Part shown: positions 38,375 through 47,401 of the stretch, in pieces
How positions within the stretch are numbered: position 1 is the first letter of the stretch
Layout: every line of letters starts with the position of its first letter
From: Microbacterium sp. BK668
GTDB lineage: Bacteria; Actinomycetota; Actinomycetes; Actinomycetales; Microbacteriaceae
Direction of reading: 5' to 3'
Assembly (NCBI RefSeq): GCF_004362195.1
Contig: NZ_SNWG01000001.1
Location: 1 to 64,000 of the forward strand
DNA: 64,000 nt
Made by a program: the position numbers and the translations under genes
The notes under the pieces: generated by a model
Databases searched by the model: none
What the model was told of the DNA's origin: nothing
The model's input: the letters and a program-made list of their open reading frames with translations, nothing else

Positions 38375-39624
38375 ACCTTCTCCCGATCGGACGTGTCCTC
38401 CGACGTACCTGGATCTGGGTGCTGCTCATCCTTCTCGTGGCGTTCGCGGGCGGCTGGGTCGTCACGTCGAGCATGCCCGCGCAGTACACGTCGGAGTCCC
38501 GGGTCATGTACTCGCTGAACGCCCAGGGGTCACTGCAGAACCAGCTGCAGGCGACGAGCCTCGCCGCGCAGCGTGCGGCCACCGACGCCTCCTTGATCCC
38601 CACACCCACCGTCCTCACCCCGGCGCTGGCCGCCTTGGGGAACCCCGCTCTCACGTACGACACCGTCAGCGGCGGAGTATCCGCGAGCCCTTCAGGAACG
38701 ATGATCAACATCACGGTCACGCTGCCTGACGCTCAGGACGCGGCGGACGTCGGTGGGGCCATCATCGATGAGCTGAGCGCACAGGCTGCCGCTGACGAGA
38801 TCGTCGTGGACCAGGCGGACGCGGCTCTCACATACACCTATGCGGTCGAGACCATCCTTCCGCCAGCCGTTCCCGCGGCTCCTTCGAGCCCGAGCCTTCT
38901 GATCAACAGCCTGATCGCCCTCGCGGTGGGCGTGCTGGCCGCGGCGATCTTCATCGCCACGATGATCAGTCGCGACAAGCGCATCTACGACGTCGAGGTG
39001 GCCAGATCGGTCGCCGGCGCCGACGTTCTCGGAGTCCTCTCCATCCGCGGCGACGATCGGAAGGGCGCTCCGCTCGCACAGGATGTCGCGACCCTGCGAG
39101 CGGCCTTCCAGGCTCGTGCTCCGGAGAGCGGCACGTGGCTCATCACGGGCGCCGGCGACGTTCGGACGGAGGGGACGGGCCGGGCGGTCGCCTCCTCCTT
39201 CGGAGCGATCGGCCGCCGGACGACGCTGATCGTCACCGATCCCGGCTCGTCGGGTGCGCCCGGCCTCACCGATTTCATCGCGGGCACGGCGTCGATGGAG
39301 GAGGTGCTCGACCGTGAGTCTGTGCCGGGGGCGACGTACGTCGGAGTCGGCACTCTCGTGGATGAACGCGCCGACATCTTCGCGGGCGAGCGCGCGGCGG
39401 ACAAGCTGCAGGAGCTCGCGAGAGGCAGCGATGTCGTCCTCGTGACAGCGGACCCGGCCGATGCCAGTGCCGACGCCGCAGTGCTGTCGCGGTTCGGGAT
39501 GCGGACTCTCGTGATCGTGCGCCGAGGACGCACCACGACGGATGAGCTGTCACGCGCGCTGTCGACGGTAGCCGAAGCGGGAGGCGACATCGCGGGCGTC
39601 ATCTGGGTGAGAAGCGCACGGTGA
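38371..39624 (+). CDS. Wzz-like chain-length protein with degenerate kinase domain
   Basis: 417 aa. Two helices (about 13-33 and 174-196) flank an extracytoplasmic Wzz/YveK domain. A cytoplasmic domain from about residue 245 aligns with BY-type tyrosine kinases, but the Walker A Lys is missing: the segment WLITGAGDVRTEGTGRA (256-272) has Thr269 where GEGKST has Lys. The Walker A' and B positions read LIVTDPG and VLVTADP without the usual acidic hydrophobic pattern, and no Tyr-rich tail exists. It therefore probably controls chain length without ATP-driven autophosphorylation. Confidence 0.85.
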   Translation: MNLLPIGRVLRRTWIWVLLILLVAFAGGWVVTSSMPAQYTSESRVMYSLNAQGSLQNQLQATSLAAQRAATDASLIPTPTVLTPALAALGNPALTYDTVSGGVSASPSGTMINITVTLPDAQDAADVGGAIIDELSAQAAADEIVVDQADAALTYTYAVETILPPAVPAAPSSPSLLINSLIALAVGVLAAAIFIATMISRDKRIYDVEVARSVAGADVLGVLSIRGDDRKGAPLAQDVATLRAAFQARAPESGTWLITGAGDVRTEGTGRAVASSFGAIGRRTTLIVTDPGSSGAPGLTDFIAGTASMEEVLDRESVPGATYVGVGTLVDERADIFAGERAADKLQELARGSDVVLVTADPADASADAAVLSRFGMRTLVIVRRGRTTTDELSRALSTVAEAGGDIAGVIWVRSAR

Positions 39625-39706
39625 CTTCGACGACAGCAAGCTCAAGGGTGCGCGCACGTGCACTCTCCCGGGTCACCGAACACCGAGAAGAAGGAGTGTC
39701 AAGCTG

Positions 39707-40630
39707 ATGAAGTCATCCTCCGCCGCGCGAAGCGGCGTCAGCCGACGAGGATTCATCGCGGGCGGCGCCGCAGCCCTGCTGGGCGCCGCTGGCGGCGTCC
39801 TGGGAAGTGCCTCCGTGGCGAACGCCGCCGTGAGCTATGCGAAAGTTCCCAAGCTGCCAGGGGAGGTCTCACGCACGAGCGACCTCAGGACGAAGGCGGG
39901 CACTCTCTACGAGAGCATCGACGTATCCATCCTCGGCGACATGGCGCGGATCTTCGTGCCGCATTCCGCGCCGCCCAACAAGTACGCGTGGGTTCCCGTC
40001 GTGTGGTTCTACCACGCGAACAACAGCAGCTACACCTCGCTGAGCAGCGCGTTCCTCTACGGCGCCGAGCCTGCGGTCGACAAGGGCGCGATCGCGGTGT
40101 GCCCCGACTATGCGGGCGCGACGGCCTGGGTCTCGGCTCCAGCGGTGAGGGCGCAGACCAACGCTGTCGCCTACATGAACTCGCTGTGGCGCATCTACTA
40201 CAGCTTCGGCCGGTCGAATTCGGGTGGCGGCGCGCTCATGTGCTGGGCGTTCGGCAACAACCTGCTCCCTCGGCAGCAGGGAATGTATCTCGCCAGCAGC
40301 GTGTACGACATGATGGATGTGTATACGCGCGGCCCCTCTCGGGTCGGCCCGGCCTACGGCTACGATCTCGAGGCCATCCAGGCGACGAACCCGGCCACCC
40401 TCCCGCAGTCGAGCTGGACGGGATCGCGCATCAGAGCGTCCTTCAACCCGGACGACCAGACGGTGCCGCCGCAGCAGCATGCGATCGCGCTGCTGACGCT
40501 GGCCCAGCCCGTCGCCGTCGAGACGTCCTATATCACGCACGACGGCGGCGGCACCGCGACCGGCCACACGGTACCGGGATGGGTGCACACCGACATGCTC
40601 AAGGCGTTCCAGAGATGGGCCAACCTCTAG
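39707..40630 (+). CDS. Tat-exported alpha/beta hydrolase (paralogue A)
   Basis: 307 aa. Tat signal SRRGFIAGGAAALLG near residue 13, likely cleaved after ANA. The mature part has an alpha/beta-hydrolase pattern: FVPHSAPPNKYAWVPVVWFYH, nucleophile elbow SNSGG with Ser172, Asp250 before VPPQ, and HDGGGTATGH with His287. It is closely similar along its length to the product of 48707-49642. It is probably an esterase or other hydrolase acting on the secreted polysaccharide; the substrate is unknown. AAGGAG lies 11 nt before the ATG. Confidence 0.8.
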   Translation: MKSSSAARSGVSRRGFIAGGAAALLGAAGGVLGSASVANAAVSYAKVPKLPGEVSRTSDLRTKAGTLYESIDVSILGDMARIFVPHSAPPNKYAWVPVVWFYHANNSSYTSLSSAFLYGAEPAVDKGAIAVCPDYAGATAWVSAPAVRAQTNAVAYMNSLWRIYYSFGRSNSGGGALMCWAFGNNLLPRQQGMYLASSVYDMMDVYTRGPSRVGPAYGYDLEAIQATNPATLPQSSWTGSRIRASFNPDDQTVPPQQHAIALLTLAQPVAVETSYITHDGGGTATGHTVPGWVHTDMLKAFQRWANL

Positions 40631-40649
40631 GCTCGCCCAGCGCGTCGAA

Positions 40650-40684
40650 GCCGGCCCTCGTGATCGTGATGCACGGGGGCCGGC
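40650..40684. terminator. hairpin between convergent genes
   Basis: GCCGGCCC (40650-40657) pairs with GGGCCGGC (40677-40684), loop 19 nt. It lies between the Tat hydrolase (plus) and the beta-helix protein (minus), so it may serve both strands. Confidence 0.5.
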
Positions 40685-40708
40685 TCGATGTCGGCGTCGG
40701 CCGCGCTG

Positions 40709-42364
40709 CTAGCCGGGCGGTGGTACGGTGCTTCCCGGCTTCCAGCCGAAGCCGTTCACGTTCGCGCCTGTGTCGTAGAGCGTGTGCGTAAGGGCGGCGG
40801 CGGGAACCGCCACGTACGCATTCGCCGTCGCTGACGTTCCGACGAATCGCCAGATCCGCATTTCCTGAACGGCCCCGTTGGCCGCGAGCAGGAATCGGAG
40901 CGCGCCGCGAGTGGGAGTGACCCATGAGGTGAACGCCGAAGCGGGTGTGTATCCACCGCCCGCGAGCCGTCCCTGGCACCGATAACGGTGCCCTTTCGCC
41001 GGAAGAGTGCCCTGGATCTCTTCAACCGTCGAAAGCGACCACAGCGACGGCGTGGCCGCGGTCGCCGAGACGGGGGCGGTCGTTGGGGACAGGACCCACC
41101 CCGTGCCGGGATCCTGCAGTTTGAAGTCGCCGGATGCCACGGTGGCGAGAGAACGTGAGACTGCCGACGTGACAGCACTCGCGCCGCCGATCGAAGGCCC
41201 GACCGACCTGCTCCACAAACCGCCGATGTCGCGCACGCTCACCACCGCGGTGAGTCCTCGCGCCTCGAGACGCGTCCCGGGAACAGCCCTCTCGATCGCC
41301 ACGAGGCTTCCCAGCTGCTCGTCGCTGCGGACCAGCGCGCGCATCTCGATCGAGTCTCTTATCACGACCGACGAGGCCGGGGATCCGCTGTCGGCGATGC
41401 GGACAACGGGAGGCAGGGCGTCGCCTGCCTGCCCTCGCGTCAGGTACAGGGCCGTCGTGTCGATCACGACATCCGAACTTCGTATGTCCACCATGGTCTG
41501 GTTGATGATCGGCGCCTCCTGGTGGCCGCCTCGGATCTGTATCGCCGAACAGGCGTCGAGTTCGATCCGACCGGTGACGGTGCCCACGATCTCCGCACCC
41601 CGACAGTACTTCAGCCGCGCAAGGCCGACCGCCGCATCGGCCTTGCAGCTCTGCATGAGCAGGCCATCGCCCGAGCTGACCTGTTCCACGAGGACGGAAT
41701 TGGCGGGCCCCCCGGCGCGATTGTGGCATTGCAGGAAGACATTCGCGTCGCTGTAGTCGGTCCATGACAACAGGGCGCGCCCGCGGCGAAGGACCACGCT
41801 TTCGAATCGAGCCGCCGTGCGGTTCGCGAATGCGAAGCCCACGTTGGCGCCGTTGCCGTCGATCGTGCCGTTGCGCACGATGAGGCTGATGAGCGCACCG
41901 GTGTTCGTTCCGCTCGCTCGAGTGTTCACCGAGACGTCGACCTTGCCGGACTGCAGTGCGGTGCGCTTGGTGTTCGGGAAGAACGCCCACTTGACTGCTG
42001 TCTCGCGCCAGAAGGCATCGGTCGTCGGAAGATTCGGCCCGAGCTTGAGGATCGCGCCGTTTAGTTCGAGAACGAACATCGACAGCGAGGTCGGCCGATC
42101 GAGGAAGATCGGCGAATTGAGGTAGTACGTGCGGTTCGCTGCGAAAGCCGGCTGGCGGCCCGCGTCGTACGCGGCCTGAATCGCCGGGGCATCGTCAGTG
42201 GTGCCGTCTCCGATGAGCGCCGCCGATTGTTGCAGAGCGGCGTCCGCAGCACCCGCATTAGCTACCGATCCGACCGCGGCAAGCGCCGTCCCGGCGCCCG
42301 CGATCGACAGTGACTTAAGGAATCCGCGCCTCGATGGGGAAGGCGGAAGAACCCGCTCTCTCAT
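40709..42364 (-). CDS. Tat-exported right-handed beta-helix protein
   Basis: 551 aa from ATG 42364 (AGGGG 5 nt upstream; an in-frame GTG lies two codons earlier). Tat signal SRRGFLKSLSIAGAG near the N-terminus. The IGDGTTDDAPAIQAAYDAG segment is the standard start of pectate-lyase-3/glycosyl-hydrolase-28-like beta helices, and many short repeats with Asn/Asp/Ile rungs follow to about residue 400. The C-terminal 130 residues look like a separate beta domain. Likely a polysaccharide lyase, hydrolase or surface-binding protein. No catalytic residues can be named with confidence. Confidence 0.8.
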   Translation of the reverse strand: MRERVLPPSPSRRGFLKSLSIAGAGTALAAVGSVANAGAADAALQQSAALIGDGTTDDAPAIQAAYDAGRQPAFAANRTYYLNSPIFLDRPTSLSMFVLELNGAILKLGPNLPTTDAFWRETAVKWAFFPNTKRTALQSGKVDVSVNTRASGTNTGALISLIVRNGTIDGNGANVGFAFANRTAARFESVVLRRGRALLSWTDYSDANVFLQCHNRAGGPANSVLVEQVSSGDGLLMQSCKADAAVGLARLKYCRGAEIVGTVTGRIELDACSAIQIRGGHQEAPIINQTMVDIRSSDVVIDTTALYLTRGQAGDALPPVVRIADSGSPASSVVIRDSIEMRALVRSDEQLGSLVAIERAVPGTRLEARGLTAVVSVRDIGGLWSRSVGPSIGGASAVTSAVSRSLATVASGDFKLQDPGTGWVLSPTTAPVSATAATPSLWSLSTVEEIQGTLPAKGHRYRCQGRLAGGGYTPASAFTSWVTPTRGALRFLLAANGAVQEMRIWRFVGTSATANAYVAVPAAALTHTLYDTGANVNGFGWKPGSTVPPPG

Positions 42365-42370
42365 ATGCAC

Positions 42371-42866
42371 CCCTGCTTCTCATCAGGTCATTACCCCCAT
42401 GCTTTCCATATTGCGGCATGCGTCAGGTCGAATCGCACGGCTCGGCGGCGGTGCGCGGTGCGGGACGGTGGCGACGACTTCGCGCGATGGTGATCGCGGC
42501 GTCGTCGCCGAGGGCCGCAATCCGAAGCGAGAGCATGTGCGCGCACACCGGGCGTCGGTTTCTGAGGGCCGCGAGATCCGCGGGGAATCAAGGGTTCCGA
42601 CGACGTCCCGCGTCTGCCGCGCCGGGAGGGACGATCGAGTCCGGCGCTCTCTCGCCGCCCCCACGAGCCGATCCGGATGGCCTTCTCGATGCGGTGTGAA
42701 CACTGCGTGAAGAGTCGTTACGAGGGAGTAAACGTGCGGTCGGAACGCCTCGACGCGCGCACCCGACCCGTTAGCGTTGGCGTGTAGAACCTGTCGCCAG
42801 CGTTGTTCCGACACTTCCCATCTTTGACGGGAATCCCGTCATGAACCGCCTGTCGGAGGCTCCACG
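42371..42866. other. divergent promoter region, no gene seen
   Basis: This gap of about 500 bp separates the beta-helix gene (minus) from the second plus-strand glycosyltransferase run. Open frames here have no ribosome-binding site and no recognisable product. It presumably holds promoters in both directions, and its last 150 bp are somewhat richer in A/T (GTTACGAGGGAGTAAAC near 42717). Confidence 0.4.
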
Positions 42867-43835
42867 ATGTCGGCACAACTCGACACGCACACGGCTGCGA
42901 AGTCCCTTTTCGTCTGCTCGACGGGCGGACATCTGACCGAGTTGCGGCGGATCGAGGAACGCGACGGAATCAATCCGGACTCGCTGTGGGTCACGTTCGA
43001 CACTCCGCAGAGCAGGCAAGCGCTCGAGGGTCGACGCGTCCATTACCTGCCCTATGTCGGCCCCCGCGACCTGAAGGGGACCCTGAGGTCGGTGCCCTCG
43101 CTGCGCCGGGTGCTCCGCGGCGAGTCATTCGACGCGGCGGTGTCGACGGGCGCGGCGATCGCCGCGGCTGCGCTGCCACTGGCGACGCTTCACGGCATTC
43201 CGAGCATCTACATCGAGAGCGTGTGCCGGCTGCGCGGTCCCTCGACGACGGGCAAGCTCCTCATGGCCGTCCCGGGCGTCGAACTGCGTACCCAGCACGC
43301 CGAGTGGGCCGGCGGACGGTGGAGCGCCTGCCCCAGCATCCTCGACTCCTTCAGGAGCGAAGAGCGCCTCGCCCCCGAGGGTCCGCTGCGGGTGTTCATC
43401 ACGTTGGGGACGATCCGCGGCTATCGGTTCGACTCGGTCATCGACGCATTCCTCTCCACGGGCCTGGCGAACGAAACGACGGTCTGGCAGCTCGGCGACA
43501 CGACGCGAACGGACGCACTTCCGGGGAACGTATACGACTACCTCTCTCCGGACGAATTCGCGTTCGAGGCAGCGCGAGCGGACGTCGTGATCACCCACGC
43601 TGGAGTCGGAACGCTCGTGGAACTGCTCTCGATGGGCATCTACCCCGTACAGGCCATCCGCCGCGCACTTCGGAACGAGCACGTCGACGACCACCAGCTC
43701 GAGATCGCTGAGCTTGTCGAGACGAACGGGATCGGTATCCCCGTGGAGGGCCCTGGTCTCACCGAAGAAGTCATCAGGTACGCTGCGGGTCGACGCATCG
43801 TCGACGGTCGGCTCGCGAAGGTCGAGACCGTCTGA
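42867..43835 (+). CDS. Alg14-Alg13-type fused glycosyltransferase
   Basis: 322 aa. The N-terminal half matches the PssD/EpsE/Alg14 anchoring domain (FVCSTGGHLTELRRIEE near residue 15). The C-terminal half matches the PssE/Alg13 catalytic domain (VFITLGTIRGYRFD near residue 175 and VVITHAGVGTLVELLSMGIYPV). These two parts are separate proteins in most capsule clusters and in eukaryotes. It should add a sugar to the lipid-linked primer. Stop and next start share TGATG. Confidence 0.87.
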   Translation: MSAQLDTHTAAKSLFVCSTGGHLTELRRIEERDGINPDSLWVTFDTPQSRQALEGRRVHYLPYVGPRDLKGTLRSVPSLRRVLRGESFDAAVSTGAAIAAAALPLATLHGIPSIYIESVCRLRGPSTTGKLLMAVPGVELRTQHAEWAGGRWSACPSILDSFRSEERLAPEGPLRVFITLGTIRGYRFDSVIDAFLSTGLANETTVWQLGDTTRTDALPGNVYDYLSPDEFAFEAARADVVITHAGVGTLVELLSMGIYPVQAIRRALRNEHVDDHQLEIAELVETNGIGIPVEGPGLTEEVIRYAAGRRIVDGRLAKVETV

Positions 43836-44962
43836 TGCCCGCCGAAAGGGACGTCTTCGCCGTCGGGCGCGGCCAGTACGAGAACATCGGCGACATCATT
43901 CTGCGGCGCCCGCTCTTGAGATGGGCACGCGAAGGAGGTCGACTTCACGTGTATGTCGGTCGTTCGCCCGCAGGTTACGACGATGGCCTCGGGGTCGGCG
44001 GGGCCGATGTCGTCTACCGATCGCTGAGCAAGTGGTATCTCGCCCTGCTCGCCTCAGCGCTGCGAGGTCGCGCCAGCACCATCTACAAGCCCGGCGAGAT
44101 CCAGCTGACGCTCATCGGAATGAAGGAGCACGTCGTGATGCTCCCGGCTGCGGCCCTCGTTCGGCTCCGCGGAGGGACTGTGAGCCGCATCGGCGTCGGC
44201 GCACGCAACTTCGCTCCGCTCCCCCGCGCGATCATGTGGCCCTCGAACGCGCTGGCATCCTATTCGCGGTGGCGTGACGATCGCACAGCCGCTTACTTCG
44301 GCGGTGAGGCCATGCCCGACCTCGGGTTCGCCGAAGGCATGCCGGATGAAGAGCTCCGCGAGGCGATCATCGAGGCCCCACGCGCTCGAGACGTCATGGT
44401 GATCTCACTTCGAGACGACACCGAGGTCGCCCCGCGGCCCTACCCTTCGAAGGCGTGGCTCGACGGGGTCAGCGATTTCGCCCGGTCCGAGGGGCTCACT
44501 CTCTGGGTCGTCACCCAGGTCTCGGTCGACGACGACCGCTCTCGTCGGCTTGCGGTCGACCTCGGCGCCCAGCTGCTCGGGTGGGACGAGCTCGCCGACC
44601 ATGGCCCTCAGGAAGCGCGCTTGCGCGCGCTCTACCGACGCACTCGAGTCGCAGCGAGTGACCGTCTGCACGTCATCATCGCGGCGTTCACGGAAGGCGC
44701 GGCTCCCGTCGGCCTGCAACTCGACGACTCCGATAAGGTCTCACGGCACTTCTCCACGATCGGCATCGAGGATGTCTCCATCAATACGACCGGTATGCCG
44801 GCCGGCGACCTCGCGGAATCTCTCTCGCGGATCGCCGGCAAACGACGAGAGATGCTCGAGAAGCTGCTGGTGGCTCGTGCGCGGCTGGCGAGCGTGCGCG
44901 CAGACCTCTCGCAGCTGCTCACCGGAGCGGCTTCGGTCCCCGAGGAGGCTCCGGTTGGCTGA
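43835..44962 (+). CDS. polysaccharide pyruvyl transferase family protein
   Basis: 375 aa. It begins VGRGQYENIGDIILRRPLLRWA, the family's N-terminal loop, and contains VASDRLHVIIAAFTEGAAPVGLQ, the C-terminal S-D-R-L-H signature that binds the phosphate of PEP or a donor. It may add pyruvate ketals, making the polymer acidic. Start overlaps the previous stop and the next gene starts 8 nt before its end. Confidence 0.85.
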   Translation: MPAERDVFAVGRGQYENIGDIILRRPLLRWAREGGRLHVYVGRSPAGYDDGLGVGGADVVYRSLSKWYLALLASALRGRASTIYKPGEIQLTLIGMKEHVVMLPAAALVRLRGGTVSRIGVGARNFAPLPRAIMWPSNALASYSRWRDDRTAAYFGGEAMPDLGFAEGMPDEELREAIIEAPRARDVMVISLRDDTEVAPRPYPSKAWLDGVSDFARSEGLTLWVVTQVSVDDDRSRRLAVDLGAQLLGWDELADHGPQEARLRALYRRTRVAASDRLHVIIAAFTEGAAPVGLQLDDSDKVSRHFSTIGIEDVSINTTGMPAGDLAESLSRIAGKRREMLEKLLVARARLASVRADLSQLLTGAASVPEEAPVG

Positions 44963-46067
44963 CCTTCGCCCCATCGTCTATCACGTCGGGCGAGCCGGAG
45001 ACGTGCCCGGCGGAATGACGCAGGTGGTGAACGCCTACCTGGCGTGGCGCTTCGACGAGTGCGACGTGAAGGTCATCGAGTCCCGCGGCAACCCCGGGGA
45101 TCACCTGACTGCCGCGAAGCTGTTCGCGCGCGCGCTGCGAACCGTCCGGACGATCGCCAGAAGCAAGCAGCCCGCTGTCATCGTCGTTCACCTGAGCGAG
45201 CGAGGATCCTTCGTCCGCGAAGGCTGGATCGCCCGCTACGCACATCACCTCGGACTGCCCGTCATCGCCCACATGCACGGTGCGGACTTCGCCGCCTTCG
45301 AAGCCGAGAACTCCGCACTCGTCGGTAGAGTCCTGGCAGCCTCCGATCGCGTCATCAGCCTCAGCGATGAGACGAGTGCGATCTGTGCCGCGCACATCGG
45401 CGCCGACCGCGTTGCCCTCGTCCCCAATGCGATCCCCGTCGGCACACCTGTCGAGAAGGAGAGGCTCGTGGTCTTCGGCGGTGTGGTGTCACATCGCAAG
45501 GGCATCGACGTGCTGCAATCGGCGTGGCGTGCTGCGCAACCGACGGAGCCTTGGCGCCTCGTCGTGGCGGGCCCGATCCGGGACGATCGACTCGTGGATC
45601 CCGATCTGCCGCGCGCGGACTTCGCGGGCAGCCTGGATCACGACTCCCTCATGGACCTCCTCGACCGCGCCGCGGTTTCCGTCCTGCCCTCTCGCGACGA
45701 GGCGATGCCCATGTTCATCCTCGAGTCCATGGCGCGACGCGCCGCCGTCATCTCGACGAGAGTCGGAGGCATCCCGGACGTCCTCGCCGACGACTGCGGA
45801 ATCCTGATCGACCCCGGCGATGCGGATGCGCTCACCGCCGCGCTGGTGACCATGATGGCGGACGACGATGCGCGCGAGGCGATTGCAGACGCCGGCTTCG
45901 CGAGGTTCGAGGCACGATACTCTGCGAGTTCGGTCTTCCCGCGGGTCGAGCGGATCTGGCTCGATCCGCTCGGTCGCACCGGCCCGGACGGGTCCGGCGT
46001 CACCGGAAACGATTCGAAAACCACGAAACAACCAGTGTCGACAGCTGGGAAGGGTGCTACCAAATGA
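44955..46067 (+). CDS. glycosyltransferase family 4, TTG start
   Basis: 370 aa from TTG 44955. GAGGAGG at 44942-44948 lies 6 nt upstream and the conserved N-terminus (IVYHVGRAGDVPGGMTQVVN) begins at once; no ATG or GTG fits. The C-terminal domain has VVFGGVVSHRKGIDVLQSAW and VSVLPSRDEAMPMFILESMARRAAVI with the E-x7-E of retaining GT4 enzymes. Its start lies within the previous gene, so translation is coupled. Stop overlaps the ugd start (ATGA). Confidence 0.88.
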   Translation: MADLRPIVYHVGRAGDVPGGMTQVVNAYLAWRFDECDVKVIESRGNPGDHLTAAKLFARALRTVRTIARSKQPAVIVVHLSERGSFVREGWIARYAHHLGLPVIAHMHGADFAAFEAENSALVGRVLAASDRVISLSDETSAICAAHIGADRVALVPNAIPVGTPVEKERLVVFGGVVSHRKGIDVLQSAWRAAQPTEPWRLVVAGPIRDDRLVDPDLPRADFAGSLDHDSLMDLLDRAAVSVLPSRDEAMPMFILESMARRAAVISTRVGGIPDVLADDCGILIDPGDADALTAALVTMMADDDAREAIADAGFARFEARYSASSVFPRVERIWLDPLGRTGPDGSGVTGNDSKTTKQPVSTAGKGATK

Positions 46068-47374
46068 GACTCTCTGTCATCGGCTGCGGATATCTGGGCG
46101 CCGTACACGCGGCTGCCATGGCGTCGATCGGCCACGAAGTGGTCGGGATCGACGTGGACGAGCGGAAGATCGAGACGCTGTCGAAGGGCCTGGCGCCCTT
46201 CTTCGAGCCCGGCCTTCAGGAGATCCTCGAGGAGGGCATCGCCTCGGGACGCCTGAGCTTCACCACGGACATGGCTGCAGCCGCCGGAGCCAAGGTGCAC
46301 TTCGTGGGCGTCGGCACCCCTCAGCGCAAGGATGGATATGCAGCCGACCTCACGTACGTGAACGCCGCCATCGACGGCCTGCTGCCCTACCTGAGCCCGG
46401 GAGACATCGTCGCCGGCAAATCCACCGTCCCTGTGGGCACGGCCGCGACGCTTGCCGAGCGCGTCTCGCCGACGGGGGCCACACTCGTCTGGAATCCCGA
46501 ATTCCTCCGCGAGGGATTCGCGGTGCAGGACACGGTGGACCCCGACCGCCTCGTGGCCGGTGTCCCCGCAGGGGTCGAGGGGGAGACCGCCGCAGACGTG
46601 CTTCGCGAGGTCTACCACCCCTCGGTCGCGAAGGACACGCCGTTCATCGTCACCGACTACGCGACGGCCGAGCTGGTCAAGGTCTCAGCCAACGCGTTCC
46701 TGGCGACGAAGATCTCGTTCATCAACGCAATGGCCGAGATCGCCGAGGTGACGGGTGCAGACGTCACTCAGCTCGCGGACGCCATCGGCCATGACGCGCG
46801 CATCGGCCGCCGTTTCCTGGGAGCAGGCATCGGATTCGGCGGCGGGTGCCTGCCCAAGGACATCCGCGCGTTCTCGGCGCGTGCCGAAGAACTCGGCCGC
46901 GGAGAGTCGGTCAACTTCCTTCGAGAGGTCGACGCCATCAACCTGCGTCGGCGCGATCGCGCCGTCGATCTTGTCGTCGAAGCACTCGGGGGAACGGTCT
47001 TCGAGAAGAAGGTCGCCGTCCTCGGCGCCGCGTTCAAGCCGCACAGCGACGACATCCGAGACTCCCCCGCGCTCGATGTGGCCGTGCGCCTGAAGGGGCT
47101 GGGCGCGGACGTCGTCGTCACGGACCCCGCCGCGATCGAGAACGCGAAGCGCGTGCACCCGCAGCTCACCTACGACGAGGACCTCGACGGTACTCTGCGC
47201 GGTGCGGATGCAGTCATCGTCGTGACCGAGTGGGATGACTGGCGCCGCAACCTCGATCCGAAGCACGCCGCCTCGCTCGTGTCCCGCGCGATCGTGGTCG
47301 ACGGCCGCAACTGCCTCGATGCGGCCTCATGGCGCGCTGCGGGCTGGACGTACTACGGCATGGGACGTCCCTAG
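46064..47374 (+). CDS. ugd: UDP-glucose 6-dehydrogenase
   Basis: 436 aa. N-terminal NAD-binding domain VIGCGYLGAVHAAAMA, then VGVGTPQ. Catalytic Cys262 in FGGGCLPKD and the C-terminal domain VAVLGAAFKPHSDDIRDSPAL. It oxidises UDP-glucose from GalU to UDP-glucuronate, so the polysaccharide likely contains glucuronic acid or a derivative. Confidence 0.95.
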   Translation: MRLSVIGCGYLGAVHAAAMASIGHEVVGIDVDERKIETLSKGLAPFFEPGLQEILEEGIASGRLSFTTDMAAAAGAKVHFVGVGTPQRKDGYAADLTYVNAAIDGLLPYLSPGDIVAGKSTVPVGTAATLAERVSPTGATLVWNPEFLREGFAVQDTVDPDRLVAGVPAGVEGETAADVLREVYHPSVAKDTPFIVTDYATAELVKVSANAFLATKISFINAMAEIAEVTGADVTQLADAIGHDARIGRRFLGAGIGFGGGCLPKDIRAFSARAEELGRGESVNFLREVDAINLRRRDRAVDLVVEALGGTVFEKKVAVLGAAFKPHSDDIRDSPALDVAVRLKGLGADVVVTDPAAIENAKRVHPQLTYDEDLDGTLRGADAVIVVTEWDDWRRNLDPKHAASLVSRAIVVDGRNCLDAASWRAAGWTYYGMGRP

Positions 47375-47401
47375 AAGCCCCTCCACAGCGGACGAACCAC
47401 C

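Noticed and set aside
38371..39624. Frameshift or pseudogene explanation for the degenerate kinase domain
   Set aside because: The frame is intact to the end, both junctions fit, and the fold pattern continues; only the catalytic motifs are lost.
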